64,000 nucleotides of DNA from Bacillus sp. Marseille-P3661. Its GTDB lineage: Bacteria; Bacillota; Bacilli; Bacillales; Bacillaceae_J. Positions 1-9,161 of this stretch are shown one piece after another. The notes beneath the pieces were generated by a model. That model had not been told where the DNA came from and made no database searches. It was given only the letters and a program-made list of their open reading frames with translations. Made by a program: the position numbers and the translations under genes. Every line of letters begins with the position of its first letter. Position 1 is the stretch's first letter. The stretch covers positions 1,278,043 to 1,342,042 of the forward strand of contig NZ_LT965953.1 of assembly GCF_900240995.1 (NCBI RefSeq). The letters are read 5' to 3'.

Positions 1-1086
1 TGGATTACTGGTGTTGTCCGTGAGGACGAACGCTCGCCCTTTGGATACGAACTAACAGTCAACAAAATAGATGTTATCCAAGAGTCGGTCGATTATCCAA
101 TTACACCTAAGGAACACGGTGTTGAATTTCTTATGGATAACCGTCATTTATGGTTACGCTCAAAACGTCAACATGCTATTATGAAAGTAAGAAATGAAAT
201 CATCCGTTCAACATATGAATTTTTTAATGATAATGGTTTTGTCAAAGTAGATCCGCCTATTTTAACAGGTACATCTGCAGAAGGCGGTAGCGAACTGTTT
301 CATACTAAATATTTCGACGAGGATGCCTACCTATCCCAAAGTGGTCAACTATATATGGAGGCTGCGGCTATGGCTTTAGGAAAGGTATTTTCATTTGGTC
401 CTACCTTCCGGGCTGAAAAATCAAAGACGAAGAGACATTTGATTGAATTTTGGATGATTGAACCAGAAATGGCGTTTGTTGATCATGAACAAAGTCTGGA
501 GATTCAAGAAAACTATGTAAGTTTTATTGTCAACTCTGTTCTTAAGAATTGTAGCTTAGAGTTAAATACATTAGGTAGAGATATTGAAAAGTTAGAAAAA
601 ATTAAAGCCCCTTTTCCTCGGATTACATATGACGATGCAATTGATTTACTAAAGAAAAAAGGCTTTACTGATATTGAATGGGGTGAAGATTTTGGAGCTC
701 CCCACGAAACTGCTATTGCACAGGATTATGATAAACCGATATTTATTACCCATTACCCTGCAGATATTAAAGCCTTTTATATGAAACCTGATCCAAATCG
801 ACCAGAAGTCGTATTATGCGCAGATTTAATTGCTCCTGAAGGATATGGTGAAATTATTGGTGGGTCACAACGAATTGATGATCTAGAACTAATGAAACAA
901 AGATATGAACAACATAACTTAACAGACGACTCATACGAGTGGTATCTAGATCTACGTAAATATGGCTCTGTACCACATTCTGGCTTTGGGTTAGGATTAG
1001 AAAGAACAGTCGCCTGGATTTCAGGGGCCGAACATGTTCGAGAAACGATTCCTTTCCCACGCTTATTAAATCGATTATATCCATAA
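1..1086 (+). CDS. asnS: Asparaginyl-tRNA synthetase, 3' part (5' end outside window)
   Basis: Charges tRNA-Asn with asparagine in the cytoplasm (class II synthetase). The reading frame is open from base 1, so the gene starts upstream of the window and the internal ATG at 133 is not the real start. Class II core motifs are visible: motif 2 around [19 protein letters not shown] and motif 3 [15 protein letters not shown] near the C-terminus. The C-terminal end [12 protein letters not shown] is typical of bacterial AsnS. It is followed by an intrinsic terminator and then dnaD and nth, the same order as in B. subtilis. The N-terminal OB-fold anticodon-binding domain lies mostly outside the window. 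Confidence 0.97.
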   Translation, partial: WITGVVREDERSPFGYELTVNKIDVIQESVDYPITPKEHGVEFLMDNRHLWLRSKRQHAIMKVRNEIIRSTYEFFNDNGFVKVDPPILTGTSAEGGSELFHTKYFDEDAYLSQSGQLYMEAAAMALGKVFSFGPTFRAEKSKTKRHLIEFWMIEPEMAFVDHEQSLEIQENYVSFIVNSVLKNCSLELNTLGRDIEKLEKIKAPFPRITYDDAIDLLKKKGFTDIEWGEDFGAPHETAIAQDYDKPIFITHYPADIKAFYMKPDPNRPEVVLCADLIAPEGYGEIIGGSQRIDDLELMKQRYEQHNLTDDSYEWYLDLRKYGSVPHSGFGLGLERTVAWISGAEHVRETIPFPRLLNRLYP

Positions 1087-1116
1087 AATCTCGCAATAGC
1101 GGGATTTTATTTTTTT
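1085..1116 (+). terminator. Intrinsic terminator of asnS
   Basis: A GC-containing hairpin (AAAATC-CGC pairing with GCG-GATTTT) starts at the asnS stop codon and runs into a T-rich tract. Confidence 0.8.
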
Positions 1117-1129
1117 CAAAAACATTTTC

Positions 1130-1163
1130 AGCGCCTTAATAAGTCTCTCGGGGATTAAGGTGC
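1130..1163. repeat. Inverted repeat upstream of dnaD
   Basis: AGCGCCTTAAT (1130-1140) pairs with ATTAAGGTGCT (1153-1163) with one G-U type mismatch and a 12-base loop. There is no T-run directly after the stem, so a terminator role is doubtful. It lies between the asnS terminator and the dnaD start and could be a leader hairpin or small repeat. Confidence 0.5.
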
Positions 1164-1257
1164 TAACGCTTTTCTAATGATCAGAAATTTATATTTATTT
1201 CTTATTTCAACAATTAACAAGATGATCATGTTATAATGATCGAGAGGTGTTACATGA

Positions 1258-1956
1258 ATGAAACAAGAAAGAGTGTTAAACATTTTATCAGAAGGTAGTA
1301 TTGCCATACCAAGGTTACTAATTCGACATTATAAAGACTTAGGTCTCAATGAAGAAGAATTTATGCTTTTACTTCATATATATTCTGCGATCGACTCTGG
1401 GAATACCTTCCCGACTCCACATGAACTATCCGAGCTTATGACATGTTCTGAAATTAGATGTACAGAAATCTTACAATACTTAATACAACGTGACTTCATA
1501 ATGATTGAGGAAAAAGCAGGGCTAGATTTAATTTCTGAAAGTTATTCAATCAGACCATTATGGGAAAAACTTATACAGTTTTTAGTTAAACAAGATTCAA
1601 AAGAAACTCAACAGGTTAAGGAAAAAGAGGAATTAAATTTATATAGCCTATTTGAGCAGGAATTTGGTCGGCCATTGTCACCAATTGAGTGTGAAACTTT
1701 GACAATGTGGATTGATCAAGATAACCATGAAATTCTATTAATTAAAGCTGCATTACGAGAAGCTGTAATGAGTGGGAAATTGAATTTCCGTTATATAGAT
1801 CGTATTTTGTTTGAATGGAAAAAGAAAGGGATTTTAACAATTGAACAAGCTCGGGAACAAGGTTTAAAATTCAGAAACCATCAACGATCAAAACAACAAC
1901 CAATACAACAACAGTCTTCTCCCTCTGTGCCTTTTTATAATTGGTTAGAATCTTAG
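1258..1956 (+). CDS. dnaD: DnaD replication-initiation / primosome protein
   Basis: DnaD helps load the replicative helicase at oriC and at restart sites together with DnaB and DnaI in low-GC Gram-positives. The 232-residue length and order match the family: an N-terminal winged-helix oligomerisation domain (about 1-100) and a DnaB_2-type domain (about 130-200, with the region around LYSLFEQEFGRPLSPIE). The Gln-rich tail ends in FYNWLES, resembling the YxxxI/W-type C-terminal DNA-binding motif of the family. A GAGAGGTG ribosome binding site precedes the ATG at 1258. An ATG four bases earlier opens only a short frame. It lies immediately upstream of nth, as in Bacillus. Confidence 0.95.
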   Translation: MKQERVLNILSEGSIAIPRLLIRHYKDLGLNEEEFMLLLHIYSAIDSGNTFPTPHELSELMTCSEIRCTEILQYLIQRDFIMIEEKAGLDLISESYSIRPLWEKLIQFLVKQDSKETQQVKEKEELNLYSLFEQEFGRPLSPIECETLTMWIDQDNHEILLIKAALREAVMSGKLNFRYIDRILFEWKKKGILTIEQAREQGLKFRNHQRSKQQPIQQQSSPSVPFYNWLES

Positions 1957-1989
1957 GGGACACTAAATTTAACGAAAGGATTTAAAACG

Positions 1990-2661
1990 ATGCTAAATAA
2001 AAAGCAAATTCGTCATGTCTTAGATACAATGGGCGAGATGTTTCCTGATGCGCATTGCGAACTAGTCCATTCAAATCCATTTGAACTTGTAATAGCGGTA
2101 GCATTATCTGCTCAATGTACTGACGCACTTGTTAATAAAGTAACAGCCAATCTTTTTAAAAAATATAAAAAACCAGAGGATTATTTAGCTGTACCATTAG
2201 AGGAGCTTCAAAATGATATTCGTTCAATTGGATTATACCGTAATAAAGCAAAGAATATTCAAAAAACATGCCAAATTTTGTTAGAACAGTATGATGGACA
2301 AGTACCAAAGGAAAGAGATGAATTGGTAAAATTACCAGGTGTAGGTCGAAAAACTGCAAATGTTGTTGTTTCAGTTGCTTTTGATGTACCTGCAATAGCG
2401 GTTGATACACATGTTGAACGAGTTTCAAAGCGATTAGGGATATGCAAGTGGAAAGATTCAGTTCTAGAAGTAGAAAAGACATTAATGAATAAAATTCCTA
2501 AGGAAGAGTGGGGGGTAACACACCACCGTTTAATCTTTTTTGGACGTTATCACTGTAAAGCTCAGAATCCACAATGTGGTCACTGTCCCCTTTTAGATCT
2601 TTGTCGTGAAGGACAAAAACGGACGAAGAAAAGGGAGGATGCTAATGCCACAGGAAACTGA
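1990..2661 (+). CDS. nth: Endonuclease III (DNA glycosylase/AP lyase)
   Basis: Bifunctional base-excision repair enzyme that removes oxidised pyrimidines and cleaves the abasic site. The 223-residue protein has the helix-hairpin-helix motif LPGVGRKTANVV with catalytic Lys121, and the catalytic Asp139 in VDTHVERV. The [4Fe-4S] cluster ligands Cys189, Cys196, Cys199 and Cys205 have the classical C-x6-C-x2-C-x5-C spacing. The start ATG at 1990 follows AACGAAAGGAT 33 bases after dnaD, so the two are probably co-transcribed. Its 3' end overlaps the start of ypoC by 17 bases, which suggests translational coupling. Confidence 0.97.
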   Translation: MLNKKQIRHVLDTMGEMFPDAHCELVHSNPFELVIAVALSAQCTDALVNKVTANLFKKYKKPEDYLAVPLEELQNDIRSIGLYRNKAKNIQKTCQILLEQYDGQVPKERDELVKLPGVGRKTANVVVSVAFDVPAIAVDTHVERVSKRLGICKWKDSVLEVEKTLMNKIPKEEWGVTHHRLIFFGRYHCKAQNPQCGHCPLLDLCREGQKRTKKREDANATGN

Positions 2662-3178
2662 ACTAATTATACCTGATGCATTTCTATATAAGCCGTTTTA
2701 CGAGCCAAACTGTGTAATCCAGCTTCAAAAAGGTAATTCAATTGAGGATGACATTAGTTGTTATCCATTTTTTTATGATATACTTTACAGTTTAGAAGCT
2801 ACAGCTCATCAACATAACCCGTGGGGAAAGATAGATTATTATGCGCCTATCATTTTTCAAAAGTGGCTAAGTGAAAAAGACTTAATCGCTGCTTTTTTTA
2901 GGAATAGAGATAAAGCAAATGCGTCTCAACCGATGATTCAACATATCGCGAACATGATTGACATTATATATTGGATAAATGGTAGGCCTATCACAAGTCT
3001 AGACAATATTACAGTTGAACTTCAAGAGCTTTCAATTAAACCTATCAATTGTCAAGAAAGAATAGAATTTTTACTTGACAACCCAGTTCATTATCATGCA
3101 TTTATTCAGCTTTCTGAGCTGTATGTTGAAATAAGGAAACAATACGAGAAAGTGTTGTTAAAAATGCGCACAAAATAA
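2645..3178 (+). CDS. ypoC: YpoC family protein of unknown function
   Basis: The 177-residue protein is placed as YpoC by position between nth and ponA, as in B. subtilis, and by length. Its function is unknown. The ATG at 2645 was chosen because GGGAGG at 2633-2638 sits six bases upstream. An upstream in-frame ATG at 2606 lies inside nth without a ribosome binding site. The sequence is mainly helical and soluble with no signal peptide. It overlaps the nth stop, ending an asnS-dnaD-nth-ypoC gene string, and is followed by a strong bidirectional terminator shared with convergent ponA. Confidence 0.85.
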   Translation: MPQETELIIPDAFLYKPFYEPNCVIQLQKGNSIEDDISCYPFFYDILYSLEATAHQHNPWGKIDYYAPIIFQKWLSEKDLIAAFFRNRDKANASQPMIQHIANMIDIIYWINGRPITSLDNITVELQELSIKPINCQERIEFLLDNPVHYHAFIQLSELYVEIRKQYEKVLLKMRTK

Positions 3179-3220
3179 AACACCTGCAACGTTATTAGAA
3201 TTGTTGCAGGTGTTTTATTT
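3178..3220. terminator. Bidirectional terminator between ypoC and ponA
   Basis: AAACACCTGCAAC (3178-3190) pairs perfectly with GTTGCAGGTGTTT (3203-3215). An A-run lies on the left and a T-run on the right, so it can end transcription from either side. Confidence 0.9.
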
Positions 3221-3248
3221 CTTTAGAAAACTTATGATTTTGTACTTG

Positions 3249-3332
3249 TCCAGCTCCAGCCCTATTCCCCACGGGTCAAAGACTCGCAGTCGTGCTAGCA
3301 TCGGCGTTGCACAGACTGTTGCAACGCCGATG
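3249..3332. repeat. Bacillaceae-type intergenic repeat with 13-bp hairpin
   Basis: The segment opens with GTCCAGCTCCAGC, a motif I recall as the start of a common intergenic repeat in Bacillaceae genomes (from memory, not checked). It ends with a perfect 13-bp inverted repeat: CATCGGCGTTGCA (3299-3311) and TGCAACGCCGATG (3320-3332). It lies downstream of ponA, between two convergent genes. Confidence 0.55.
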
Positions 3333-3363
3333 TTTAGTTCAAGTTTTTACACTTTCTAAGTTT

Positions 3364-5922
3364 CTATAGATTAATATCTAGCTTAGGTCCAGCTTGAGGT
3401 TTGTTGGGTTCTTCATCCTGTTCGTCTTCATTTTGGTCGTCATTATTAGGATCATCATCATTCTCATCATCATTATTACCATTGTTATCTTCATTGTTGT
3501 CATTACCTTGGTTGTTGTTCTCTTCATTGCCGTTACCATTGCCTGGCCCAGGAAAGAAATCACCTATCATTTGTGGGATTTCAATATCGACAATGACACC
3601 TTCACTTTGATTTTCAGGATTACTATCACTAGAAGCAATAATTTCAAATCCAAAAAGTGAATCTACACTAGGGGGCTCAATTACGATCTCTGTTGAAAGA
3701 TTTTTACCCGTATACAAATGTACAAATGGACCTGAATTTGTTACCTGATTAACAGTAAAGCTTACATCTTCCAATAACTCTTCATCATATTCCCACGTAA
3801 TTACAATTTTATTTTCGTCACTTAAATAACTTACTTCTGCATTCTGAACAGCAGAGAGCTGATTAAAATTACTTGAAATTTCAACAGGTTCCGTACCTCT
3901 CACAAAATACTCATAGACGATTTGATTATCTGGTGTAAATTCACTAGGGAGTTTTGGCGGGTTGCTGCCCTTTTCCACAGGTGATTTAACTATGCTATTA
4001 GGGACTTTGAAGTCCTCTTGCTTTTCACCTTTTGTAATTTCACTCATCGTTAATTTAAATAATTGTTTTGCAATTGCAGTTTGATTACCAGATAAGTAGT
4101 TATCTTTTCCATGCTCGCTATAACCGGTCCAAACGGATACGGTGTACTCAGGAGAATAACCAGTAAACCAAATATCGGGTACAGCGCCATTAGGAATACC
4201 ATATTTTTTTCTCGTTTCATCATCAAAGTTCGTTGTACCAGTCTTACCAGCTATGTGAACACCAGAAACATTAGCAGCACGCCCAGTACCGTATTGAACA
4301 ACAGATTTCATCATATCTGTTAAAATAAAAGCTGTGTAATCCTCCATTGCAACCGTAGATTCAGGCTTAAGGTTAATTTCTCTGCCGTCATCAAAGGTTA
4401 TTTTAGTAACTGTATGCGGCTTATTATAAACTCCGTTATTACCAAAAGCACTATAAGCACCAGCTAACTCTAACGGTGATGTCCCATTAAATCCACCAAG
4501 AGCGTATGCCTCATTAATAGTCTCTTCAACACTAATACCAAGGTTGGCTGCAAAATCACGTGCTTTCGAAAGCCCAACTTCTTGTAATGTTTTTAATGCA
4601 GGAATATTTCTTGAATCTGCGAGAGCATCACGAATTGACATCTGTCCTTTATAGCGATTGTCATAGTTTTTAATAGCTGGACCATTTGTATAGCTATGCG
4701 GTTCATCTACAATCTGATGATAAGTTGACCATTTTAAATGCTCAACCGCTGGTCCATAATCAATAATTGGTTTAATAGTTGAACCTGGTTGTCGTTTAAT
4801 GTCTGTTGCAAAATAGGACGTATCTTGATTCCGCCCCCCACCAATTGCAAGAACTTCCCCAGTCTTTGTCTCAACAACGACAAGTCCTGCTTGGAATCGC
4901 TCATTAGGATAGTTTACAAATTCATCGGAATCTAACAGCTTTTGCACATATGCTTGTGCATCAGGGTCAAGGGTTGTGTAAATACTTACACCACTTGAAA
5001 AAATGTCAATGTCGCCAACTTGCTCGATTTCTTCAATCACTTGATCAATAAAAGCATCGTAAGGGTCTGTCGATTTTTCTTCTTTTTTAATTACATAATC
5101 CGTAACAGGAATTGCTTTTGCTGCTTCGGCTTGTTCGCTAGTGATTTTTCCATGTTTCTCCATTAAGGATAATACAATATTACGTCTTTTCTCAGCAGCT
5201 TCTGGATATTTAAAAGGATCGTAGCCGCTTGGTCTTTGTGGCAAACCTGCTAATAGTGCAGCTTCATGTAACTCAAGTTCGCTCAGTTCTTTACCAAAAT
5301 AAATTTCAGCAGCTTTTGCTACACCATAGGCTCGATTGCCATAAAATATTTTATTTAAATACATAGTTAAAATTTGTTCTTTTGAAAATTGTCGTTCTAA
5401 TTGAATAGCAATCCATTGTTCTTGAATTTTCCTTTTAAGTGTTTTTTCGGGTGATAAAAATGCATGTTTCACAACCTGTTGCGTAATAGTACTTGCACCC
5501 TCGGCACCAAACCCCTCAGTAACGTTTGCAAGAACAGCACCACCAATTCGCTTTAGATCTATTCCAAAGTGATCATAAAATCTAACATCTTCTGTTGCTA
5601 ATACAGCATCTTCAAGTATTTTTGGGATATCTTGATATGTAATTTTAGTCCGTTTTTCTGTTCCAAGATCAGCTATTAAATTTAAGTTACGGTCGTATAC
5701 TTTTGCAGATAGCGGATCCTCTAAAGCAGCTGCATCCAGTGCAGGAGCGTCCTTAATAAAAGCTAGTGCAGTAATTGATCCTACAATTGCGGTGATTATT
5801 CCTAAAAACACAACGACTATAATTAATCGTTTAAAAATGTTGCCCGGTTTTCTTTTACTTTTTGTTTTTTTTGTTGTTTTAACGGTACGTCTTTCTTGTC
5901 TAGTACGATAGTTTTCAGACAT
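3364..5922 (-). CDS. ponA: Bifunctional class A penicillin-binding protein 1 (transglycosylase/transpeptidase)
   Basis: Polymerises lipid II and cross-links peptidoglycan at the outer membrane face. The 852 residues show a basic cytoplasmic tail, one transmembrane anchor (about 31-56), and a GT51 domain with EDVRFYDH (catalytic Glu111) and GASTITQQ (142-149). The transpeptidase domain has the nucleophile motif STIK (Ser381), SRN (437-439) and KTGT (560-563). A beta-rich FnIII-like segment follows (about 690-780). The last 50 or so residues are an Asp/Asn/Glu-rich low-complexity tail. An AGG-type ribosome binding site lies in the 31 bases between recU and ponA, so the two form a recU-ponA operon as in B. 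subtilis. Confidence 0.97.
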   Translation of the reverse strand: MSENYRTRQERRTVKTTKKTKSKRKPGNIFKRLIIVVVFLGIITAIVGSITALAFIKDAPALDAAALEDPLSAKVYDRNLNLIADLGTEKRTKITYQDIPKILEDAVLATEDVRFYDHFGIDLKRIGGAVLANVTEGFGAEGASTITQQVVKHAFLSPEKTLKRKIQEQWIAIQLERQFSKEQILTMYLNKIFYGNRAYGVAKAAEIYFGKELSELELHEAALLAGLPQRPSGYDPFKYPEAAEKRRNIVLSLMEKHGKITSEQAEAAKAIPVTDYVIKKEEKSTDPYDAFIDQVIEEIEQVGDIDIFSSGVSIYTTLDPDAQAYVQKLLDSDEFVNYPNERFQAGLVVVETKTGEVLAIGGGRNQDTSYFATDIKRQPGSTIKPIIDYGPAVEHLKWSTYHQIVDEPHSYTNGPAIKNYDNRYKGQMSIRDALADSRNIPALKTLQEVGLSKARDFAANLGISVEETINEAYALGGFNGTSPLELAGAYSAFGNNGVYNKPHTVTKITFDDGREINLKPESTVAMEDYTAFILTDMMKSVVQYGTGRAANVSGVHIAGKTGTTNFDDETRKKYGIPNGAVPDIWFTGYSPEYTVSVWTGYSEHGKDNYLSGNQTAIAKQLFKLTMSEITKGEKQEDFKVPNSIVKSPVEKGSNPPKLPSEFTPDNQIVYEYFVRGTEPVEISSNFNQLSAVQNAEVSYLSDENKIVITWEYDEELLEDVSFTVNQVTNSGPFVHLYTGKNLSTEIVIEPPSVDSLFGFEIIASSDSNPENQSEGVIVDIEIPQMIGDFFPGPGNGNGNEENNNQGNDNNEDNNGNNDDENDDDPNNDDQNEDEQDEEPNKPQAGPKLDINL

Positions 5923-5953
5923 CGTAATGACCTGCCTTTCAAACTTACATAAA

Positions 5954-6556
5954 TTAATTAAAATATATTTTATCGATTATTTGAAGATAGTCAATTCTGG
6001 GGTGTAAGTTAATCGGTATCGAATGCCCTAATTGTTCGATTGCTGTTTTCGGTATTGATTTACGACCTCCTTTATCTTGCTCATCCCAATAAGGAAATAA
6101 TTGGTCTGCCTGTAATAAGTAAACCTCATCTGTTAATGAAAACCTCAAAATTACGAAACAAATGCCATTTTGTATAAGTACAGCTCTCATATGATTAATC
6201 TGATGCTCATGGAAATTTTGTAACGGAAAAGACGTCTTGTTTCGGGTTTCTTTTGCCTCAAAATCAATATATCTCCCCTTATACACACCATTATAATCGG
6301 TTGTTGATTGTAATTTGAAATATGCCTCTTTAATAACGGCAGCACTTCTTTTTGGATAATCTACATTTACAATTTGTACTGGTGTAGGTTTTTTATGGAT
6401 AACGGCCTTTCCATGAATTAAATAATATTCATTTGTTTCATTAATATCTTCTTCTAATGTCATTCCGCGGTTACTGTAGGAGAGCTGTTTGTTACCTCTT
6501 TTTTGATTTGTAGCTTTTGGAATAAATGCTCGTCCGTTTGGATACCGAATTGTCAT
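5954..6556 (-). CDS. recU: Holliday junction resolvase RecU
   Basis: RecU cleaves four-way junctions during recombination and chromosome segregation in Firmicutes. The 200-residue protein has the family N-terminus with [15 protein letters not shown] and the nuclease core [20 protein letters not shown], where the Asp and the E-x-K pair are the metal-binding residues. The start ATG follows AAAAAGGAGTCTTCAAA. It is the first gene of the recU-ponA operon and divergent from yppC, giving a shared 180-base promoter region. Confidence 0.96.
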   Translation of the reverse strand: MTIRYPNGRAFIPKATNQKRGNKQLSYSNRGMTLEEDINETNEYYLIHGKAVIHKKPTPVQIVNVDYPKRSAAVIKEAYFKLQSTTDYNGVYKGRYIDFEAKETRNKTSFPLQNFHEHQINHMRAVLIQNGICFVILRFSLTDEVYLLQADQLFPYWDEQDKGGRKSIPKTAIEQLGHSIPINLHPRIDYLQIIDKIYFN

Positions 6557-6736
6557 TTTGAAGACTCCTTTTTGTTCTCTAAAATAATAAATATAGCATA
6601 CTTCCTTTTACTTTAACATTAAAAAATGCTTAAGACACCATAATAAAGGAAATTATAAGACAGAAGTTCGTTTCAAACTAAGAGTGTCCATATGTGTGCT
6701 TAAGTTTTGTTAGGCATTTAAAAGTTAAGGGGAAAG

Positions 6737-7717
6737 GTGATCAAATTGCGGTTGCTACAATATGAACAAGATATGGTATCCCACATTAAAGATGTGACAG
6801 CACAAGGAAATATAGATAATATTTCTAGAACAAAGTTCTATAATCAATTTTATAAAAGAAATTTAGAAATAGAATGGTCCTTTTTAGCTAGTATGGTTTC
6901 AAGAAATGCTGGTTGGAACATGACTGATTTACAAGGGCTTTGGTTTCCGCAAATCTTATCTCAAAAAATTAGGAATCAGATTTTTTTTACATATGAACGG
7001 GCAAATTGGACAATTTTTCAAGATGCTTTCCCACAATTAATGATCTATGAACTCTCAAAAAAAGAAAAAAAGCCACTTTTTCATTTACTCAAACTATTTA
7101 ATGTTTCGTTATTTATGCAGAGAGAATGGGGGTTATTTTGGGAGAAGAATGATATAAAACGCCTTGTTTTAGCTCTTATCATAAATGAACAAAATGTTAT
7201 TCAAGATTCAGTAATAAAGCATCCAATATACAAAAAACAAGTTTTTCATTCATTGCCCTACCTTTTTCAAGATTGGCTGCATTTTAGTTGCGTAATTTTC
7301 CCAACGGTTGAGGGTGAATTATATGGGTTTTCTGTTCATAATTTCTCAAACGTTGGTGAGCGTATACAGTTGGGAAAAAGATTAGCATGGCTGTTATTTC
7401 ACCCTGAATACCATAAAAAATTTCGGCGCTTTTCTGAATGGACTGAGCATACTGGATCTAGATTTGATTATGAGCGATATTTTGCTGAAAAAAAAATCAG
7501 AGATACTCCTTTCTTACGTATGGTATTTCCAATTGTCCAGCATCACCGCGATGATTTTACAGATTGGTTCCAAAAAAGGCGGCTCTCACGTAAGTGGTTT
7601 AACGAAATTAAAAAGCCTAGAAAATATCATATTACGAATTGGTACAAACAAAAGCTAAATCACCTTCACGCGGCTATTATTTTCGAGAAGGAAGTGCTGC
7701 CAAGAATAAAGAGTTAA
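6737..7717 (+). CDS. yppC: YppC-like DUF2515 protein
   Basis: A 326-residue protein that by position (divergent from recU) and content matches B. subtilis YppC, a DUF2515 member of unknown function. It is rich in Trp, Phe and basic residues, with no clear signal peptide or transmembrane helix. The start is GTG at 6737 preceded by AAGGGGAAA. Recurrent motifs such as REWGLFWEKNDIKRLVLALI and the C-terminal HLHAAIIFEKEVLPRI look conserved. It is monocistronic, ending at a strong hairpin. The identification rests mainly on synteny and length. Confidence 0.8.
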   Translation: MIKLRLLQYEQDMVSHIKDVTAQGNIDNISRTKFYNQFYKRNLEIEWSFLASMVSRNAGWNMTDLQGLWFPQILSQKIRNQIFFTYERANWTIFQDAFPQLMIYELSKKEKKPLFHLLKLFNVSLFMQREWGLFWEKNDIKRLVLALIINEQNVIQDSVIKHPIYKKQVFHSLPYLFQDWLHFSCVIFPTVEGELYGFSVHNFSNVGERIQLGKRLAWLLFHPEYHKKFRRFSEWTEHTGSRFDYERYFAEKKIRDTPFLRMVFPIVQHHRDDFTDWFQKRRLSRKWFNEIKKPRKYHITNWYKQKLNHLHAAIIFEKEVLPRIKS

Positions 7718-7737
7718 TGTGTTTCAACTGTTGTTGT

Positions 7738-7775
7738 ACCAAAAGAGACGGTTGATACCGTCTCTTTTGGTATAA
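7738..7775. terminator. Bidirectional terminator after yppC
   Basis: A perfect 14-bp stem ACCAAAAGAGACGG / CCGTCTCTTTTGGT (7738-7751 and 7758-7771) with a six-base loop lies between the convergent genes yppC and sspM. Confidence 0.88.
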
Positions 7776-7831
7776 GTTAAAATAGGTTAGATATAATCAT
7801 AACCTTCCTTTAACCAATTTGACTTACCGAG

Positions 7832-7945
7832 TCATTCGGCTGGACGATTGGGTCCTTCTAATTTTTTATCACCGTAGCCTACTTTACTTTCCTCTGGTAC
7901 GGCTAGAACACCATTCTTCTTTTCCTTTTTCCTACCTTTTGCCAT
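7832..7945 (-). CDS. sspM: Small acid-soluble spore protein M-like
   Basis: A 37-residue basic peptide too short for usual gene finders. The C-terminal DKKLEGPNRPAE matches the remembered SspM ending DKKLGGPNRPST of B. subtilis, and the N-terminus MAKGRKKEKKNG is Lys-rich like SspM. SspM is a minor spore protein made in the forespore. The ATG is preceded by GAGAGGTG with an eight-base spacing. The position close to yppC agrees with the B. subtilis arrangement. Confidence 0.8.
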   Translation of the reverse strand: MAKGRKKEKKNGVLAVPEESKVGYGDKKLEGPNRPAE

Positions 7946-8237
7946 ATTTACGACACCTCTCATCCTTGTTTTACTTATGCAAATAATGATTAAAATTCGA
8001 TCATTATAGCATAATTCATTAGTTATTGTGAGCTAGTTTCTGTTTTTGATTCAACAGTTCAAGAGAATATGTCGTCGAAAAGTTATGCATTTTGAAGAAA
8101 TCCACTTTCTTTGCCGAATCAAAACTAGTTTTGTCAGGTCTGAAGGGAGATATAAAAAAATCTCGAATGTATGTAGTATAAAATCTGAATATTAACTGGG
8201 AAGTCATAATTGATTATTTCATTCGGGAGGGATTTAT
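7946..8237. other. Intergenic region between sspM and a small coiled-coil gene
   Basis: About 290 bases with the presumed sspM promoter (minus strand) and the promoter of the gene at 8238. A 62-codon minus-strand frame here has no ribosome binding site and no recognisable features. Nothing else is seen. Confidence 0.4.
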
Positions 8238-8546
8238 GTGAATGGAAATGTAAAGATGGATAATCTAGTTCAGAAAAAGTTCGAAAATCGTTTGGATGAA
8301 TTATTAGTGAAATTGGAAGACATGGAGTATCAATTATCTAAAAAGGCCGACGATATTGTATCAATACAACTATTACAACACAGACGTGAATTAGATCAGG
8401 CAGAAAGTAAATTAATGGAACTTGAGCGAAAGATTGAGATACTATCAAAAGAACAGAATCAGCAGCTTGAAAATATAGAGATTGTAAAAACTCCTTCAGA
8501 GAGACCACGTTTCTTTAGAAGAGTAGCAAGTATTTTTACGTTATAA
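8238..8546 (+). CDS. Small coiled-coil protein, function unknown
   Basis: A 102-residue protein not assigned to a named family. The central 15-80 region has continuous heptad-like patterns (KFENRLDELLVKLEDMEYQL, then ELERKIEILSKEQNQQLENI), so it is probably a coiled coil. The C-terminus RPRFFRRVASIFTL is basic and amphipathic and could touch the membrane. The start is GTG at 8238 with GGGAGG seven bases upstream. A nearby ATG (8235) is followed at once by a stop. It is monocistronic. Confidence 0.7.
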   Translation: MNGNVKMDNLVQKKFENRLDELLVKLEDMEYQLSKKADDIVSIQLLQHRRELDQAESKLMELERKIEILSKEQNQQLENIEIVKTPSERPRFFRRVASIFTL

Positions 8547-8558
8547 ATAATAAAGTAT

Positions 8559-8611
8559 GGGCTGTCCAAAAAGTCACCACTTCCTACGTATTAGTACTTA
8601 TCGGACAGCCC
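8559..8611 (+). terminator. Hairpin between convergent small genes
   Basis: GGGCTGTCC (8559-8567) pairs with GGACAGCCC (8603-8611) across a 35-base loop. It lies between the convergent genes at 8238 and 8638 and probably ends one or both. Confidence 0.55.
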
Positions 8612-8637
8612 CTCATTTTGATTAATATGTTTTGCTG

Positions 8638-8802
8638 TTAGTATTCGATCTCTTCATAATCCTTTGGTTGTGGTACAGGTTTCATATCATTATAGTTTAA
8701 GGAAAACTCAGATAATTCTTCAGAGAATTCGAGTTCATTATGAATGACAGCTTTATTTGTTGCATGTTTCAATCGATGTCTTTGAAATTTGGGATTAGGC
8801 AA
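8638..8802 (-). CDS. Small hydrophilic protein (54 aa), possibly spore-related
   Basis: A 54-residue protein starting MPNPKFQRHRLKHATNKAV and ending QPKDYEEIEY, with a basic front half and an acidic rear. It starts with TTG, preceded by GAGGTG at optimal spacing. The ribosome binding site abuts the stop codon of the gene upstream (8815-8937), so the two form a tight operon. Size, charge and neighbourhood resemble minor spore proteins, but I do not recognise the family. Confidence 0.65.
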   Translation of the reverse strand: MPNPKFQRHRLKHATNKAVIHNELEFSEELSEFSLNYNDMKPVPQPKDYEEIEY

Positions 8803-8814
8803 TTTTTACACCTC

Positions 8815-8937
8815 TTACTTATTCGATGGTTTTGATGCTAATGGTTCTACTGAAAATTCAGGATCCTTTGTAGCATATTTTGGTTTCTGACTTTCATGGC
8901 CTTTCTTTTTATGATTAAAACTTTTTCCTCTACCCAT
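8815..8937 (-). CDS. Small basic protein (40 aa), possibly spore-related
   Basis: A 40-residue Lys/Gly-rich peptide (MGRGKSFNHKKKGHE at the N-terminus). The ATG follows GAAGGAGTTGATTACCC, a strong ribosome binding site. It is first in a two-gene operon with the 54-residue gene only 12 bases downstream. The family is not recognised. Composition fits the very small basic proteins common in Bacillus spores. Confidence 0.65.
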   Translation of the reverse strand: MGRGKSFNHKKKGHESQKPKYATKDPEFSVEPLASKPSNK

Positions 8938-9161
8938 GGGTAATCAACTCCTTCAGTTCTATTCTACATCTTTAATATTTGATTTTTTCATCCTATTTCA
9001 TTCACTAAAATTATGTTAATTTATGGTCACTGTAAATAGCACAATGAAAATTGTTACCATATAAATCTTATTATTGTAGAAAACACTATTCCTATGGTGA
9101 GTAGATGAATATAAGTGTATACTAGCATTTGATAATAGAAATTAAGAAAGGAAGGTAATGC

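Noticed and set aside
1232..1237. TATAAT upstream of dnaD as a -10 box
   Set aside because: Transcription would start inside the ribosome binding site and no fitting -35 box is present.
3394..3660. Plus-strand frames rich in Ile/Val or Ser opposite the ponA tail
   Set aside because: They are antisense shadows of the Asp/Asn-repeat codons.
8019..8207. 62-codon minus-strand frame between sspM and the coiled-coil gene
   Set aside because: No ribosome binding site, no conserved-looking composition, and it overlaps the likely promoter region.
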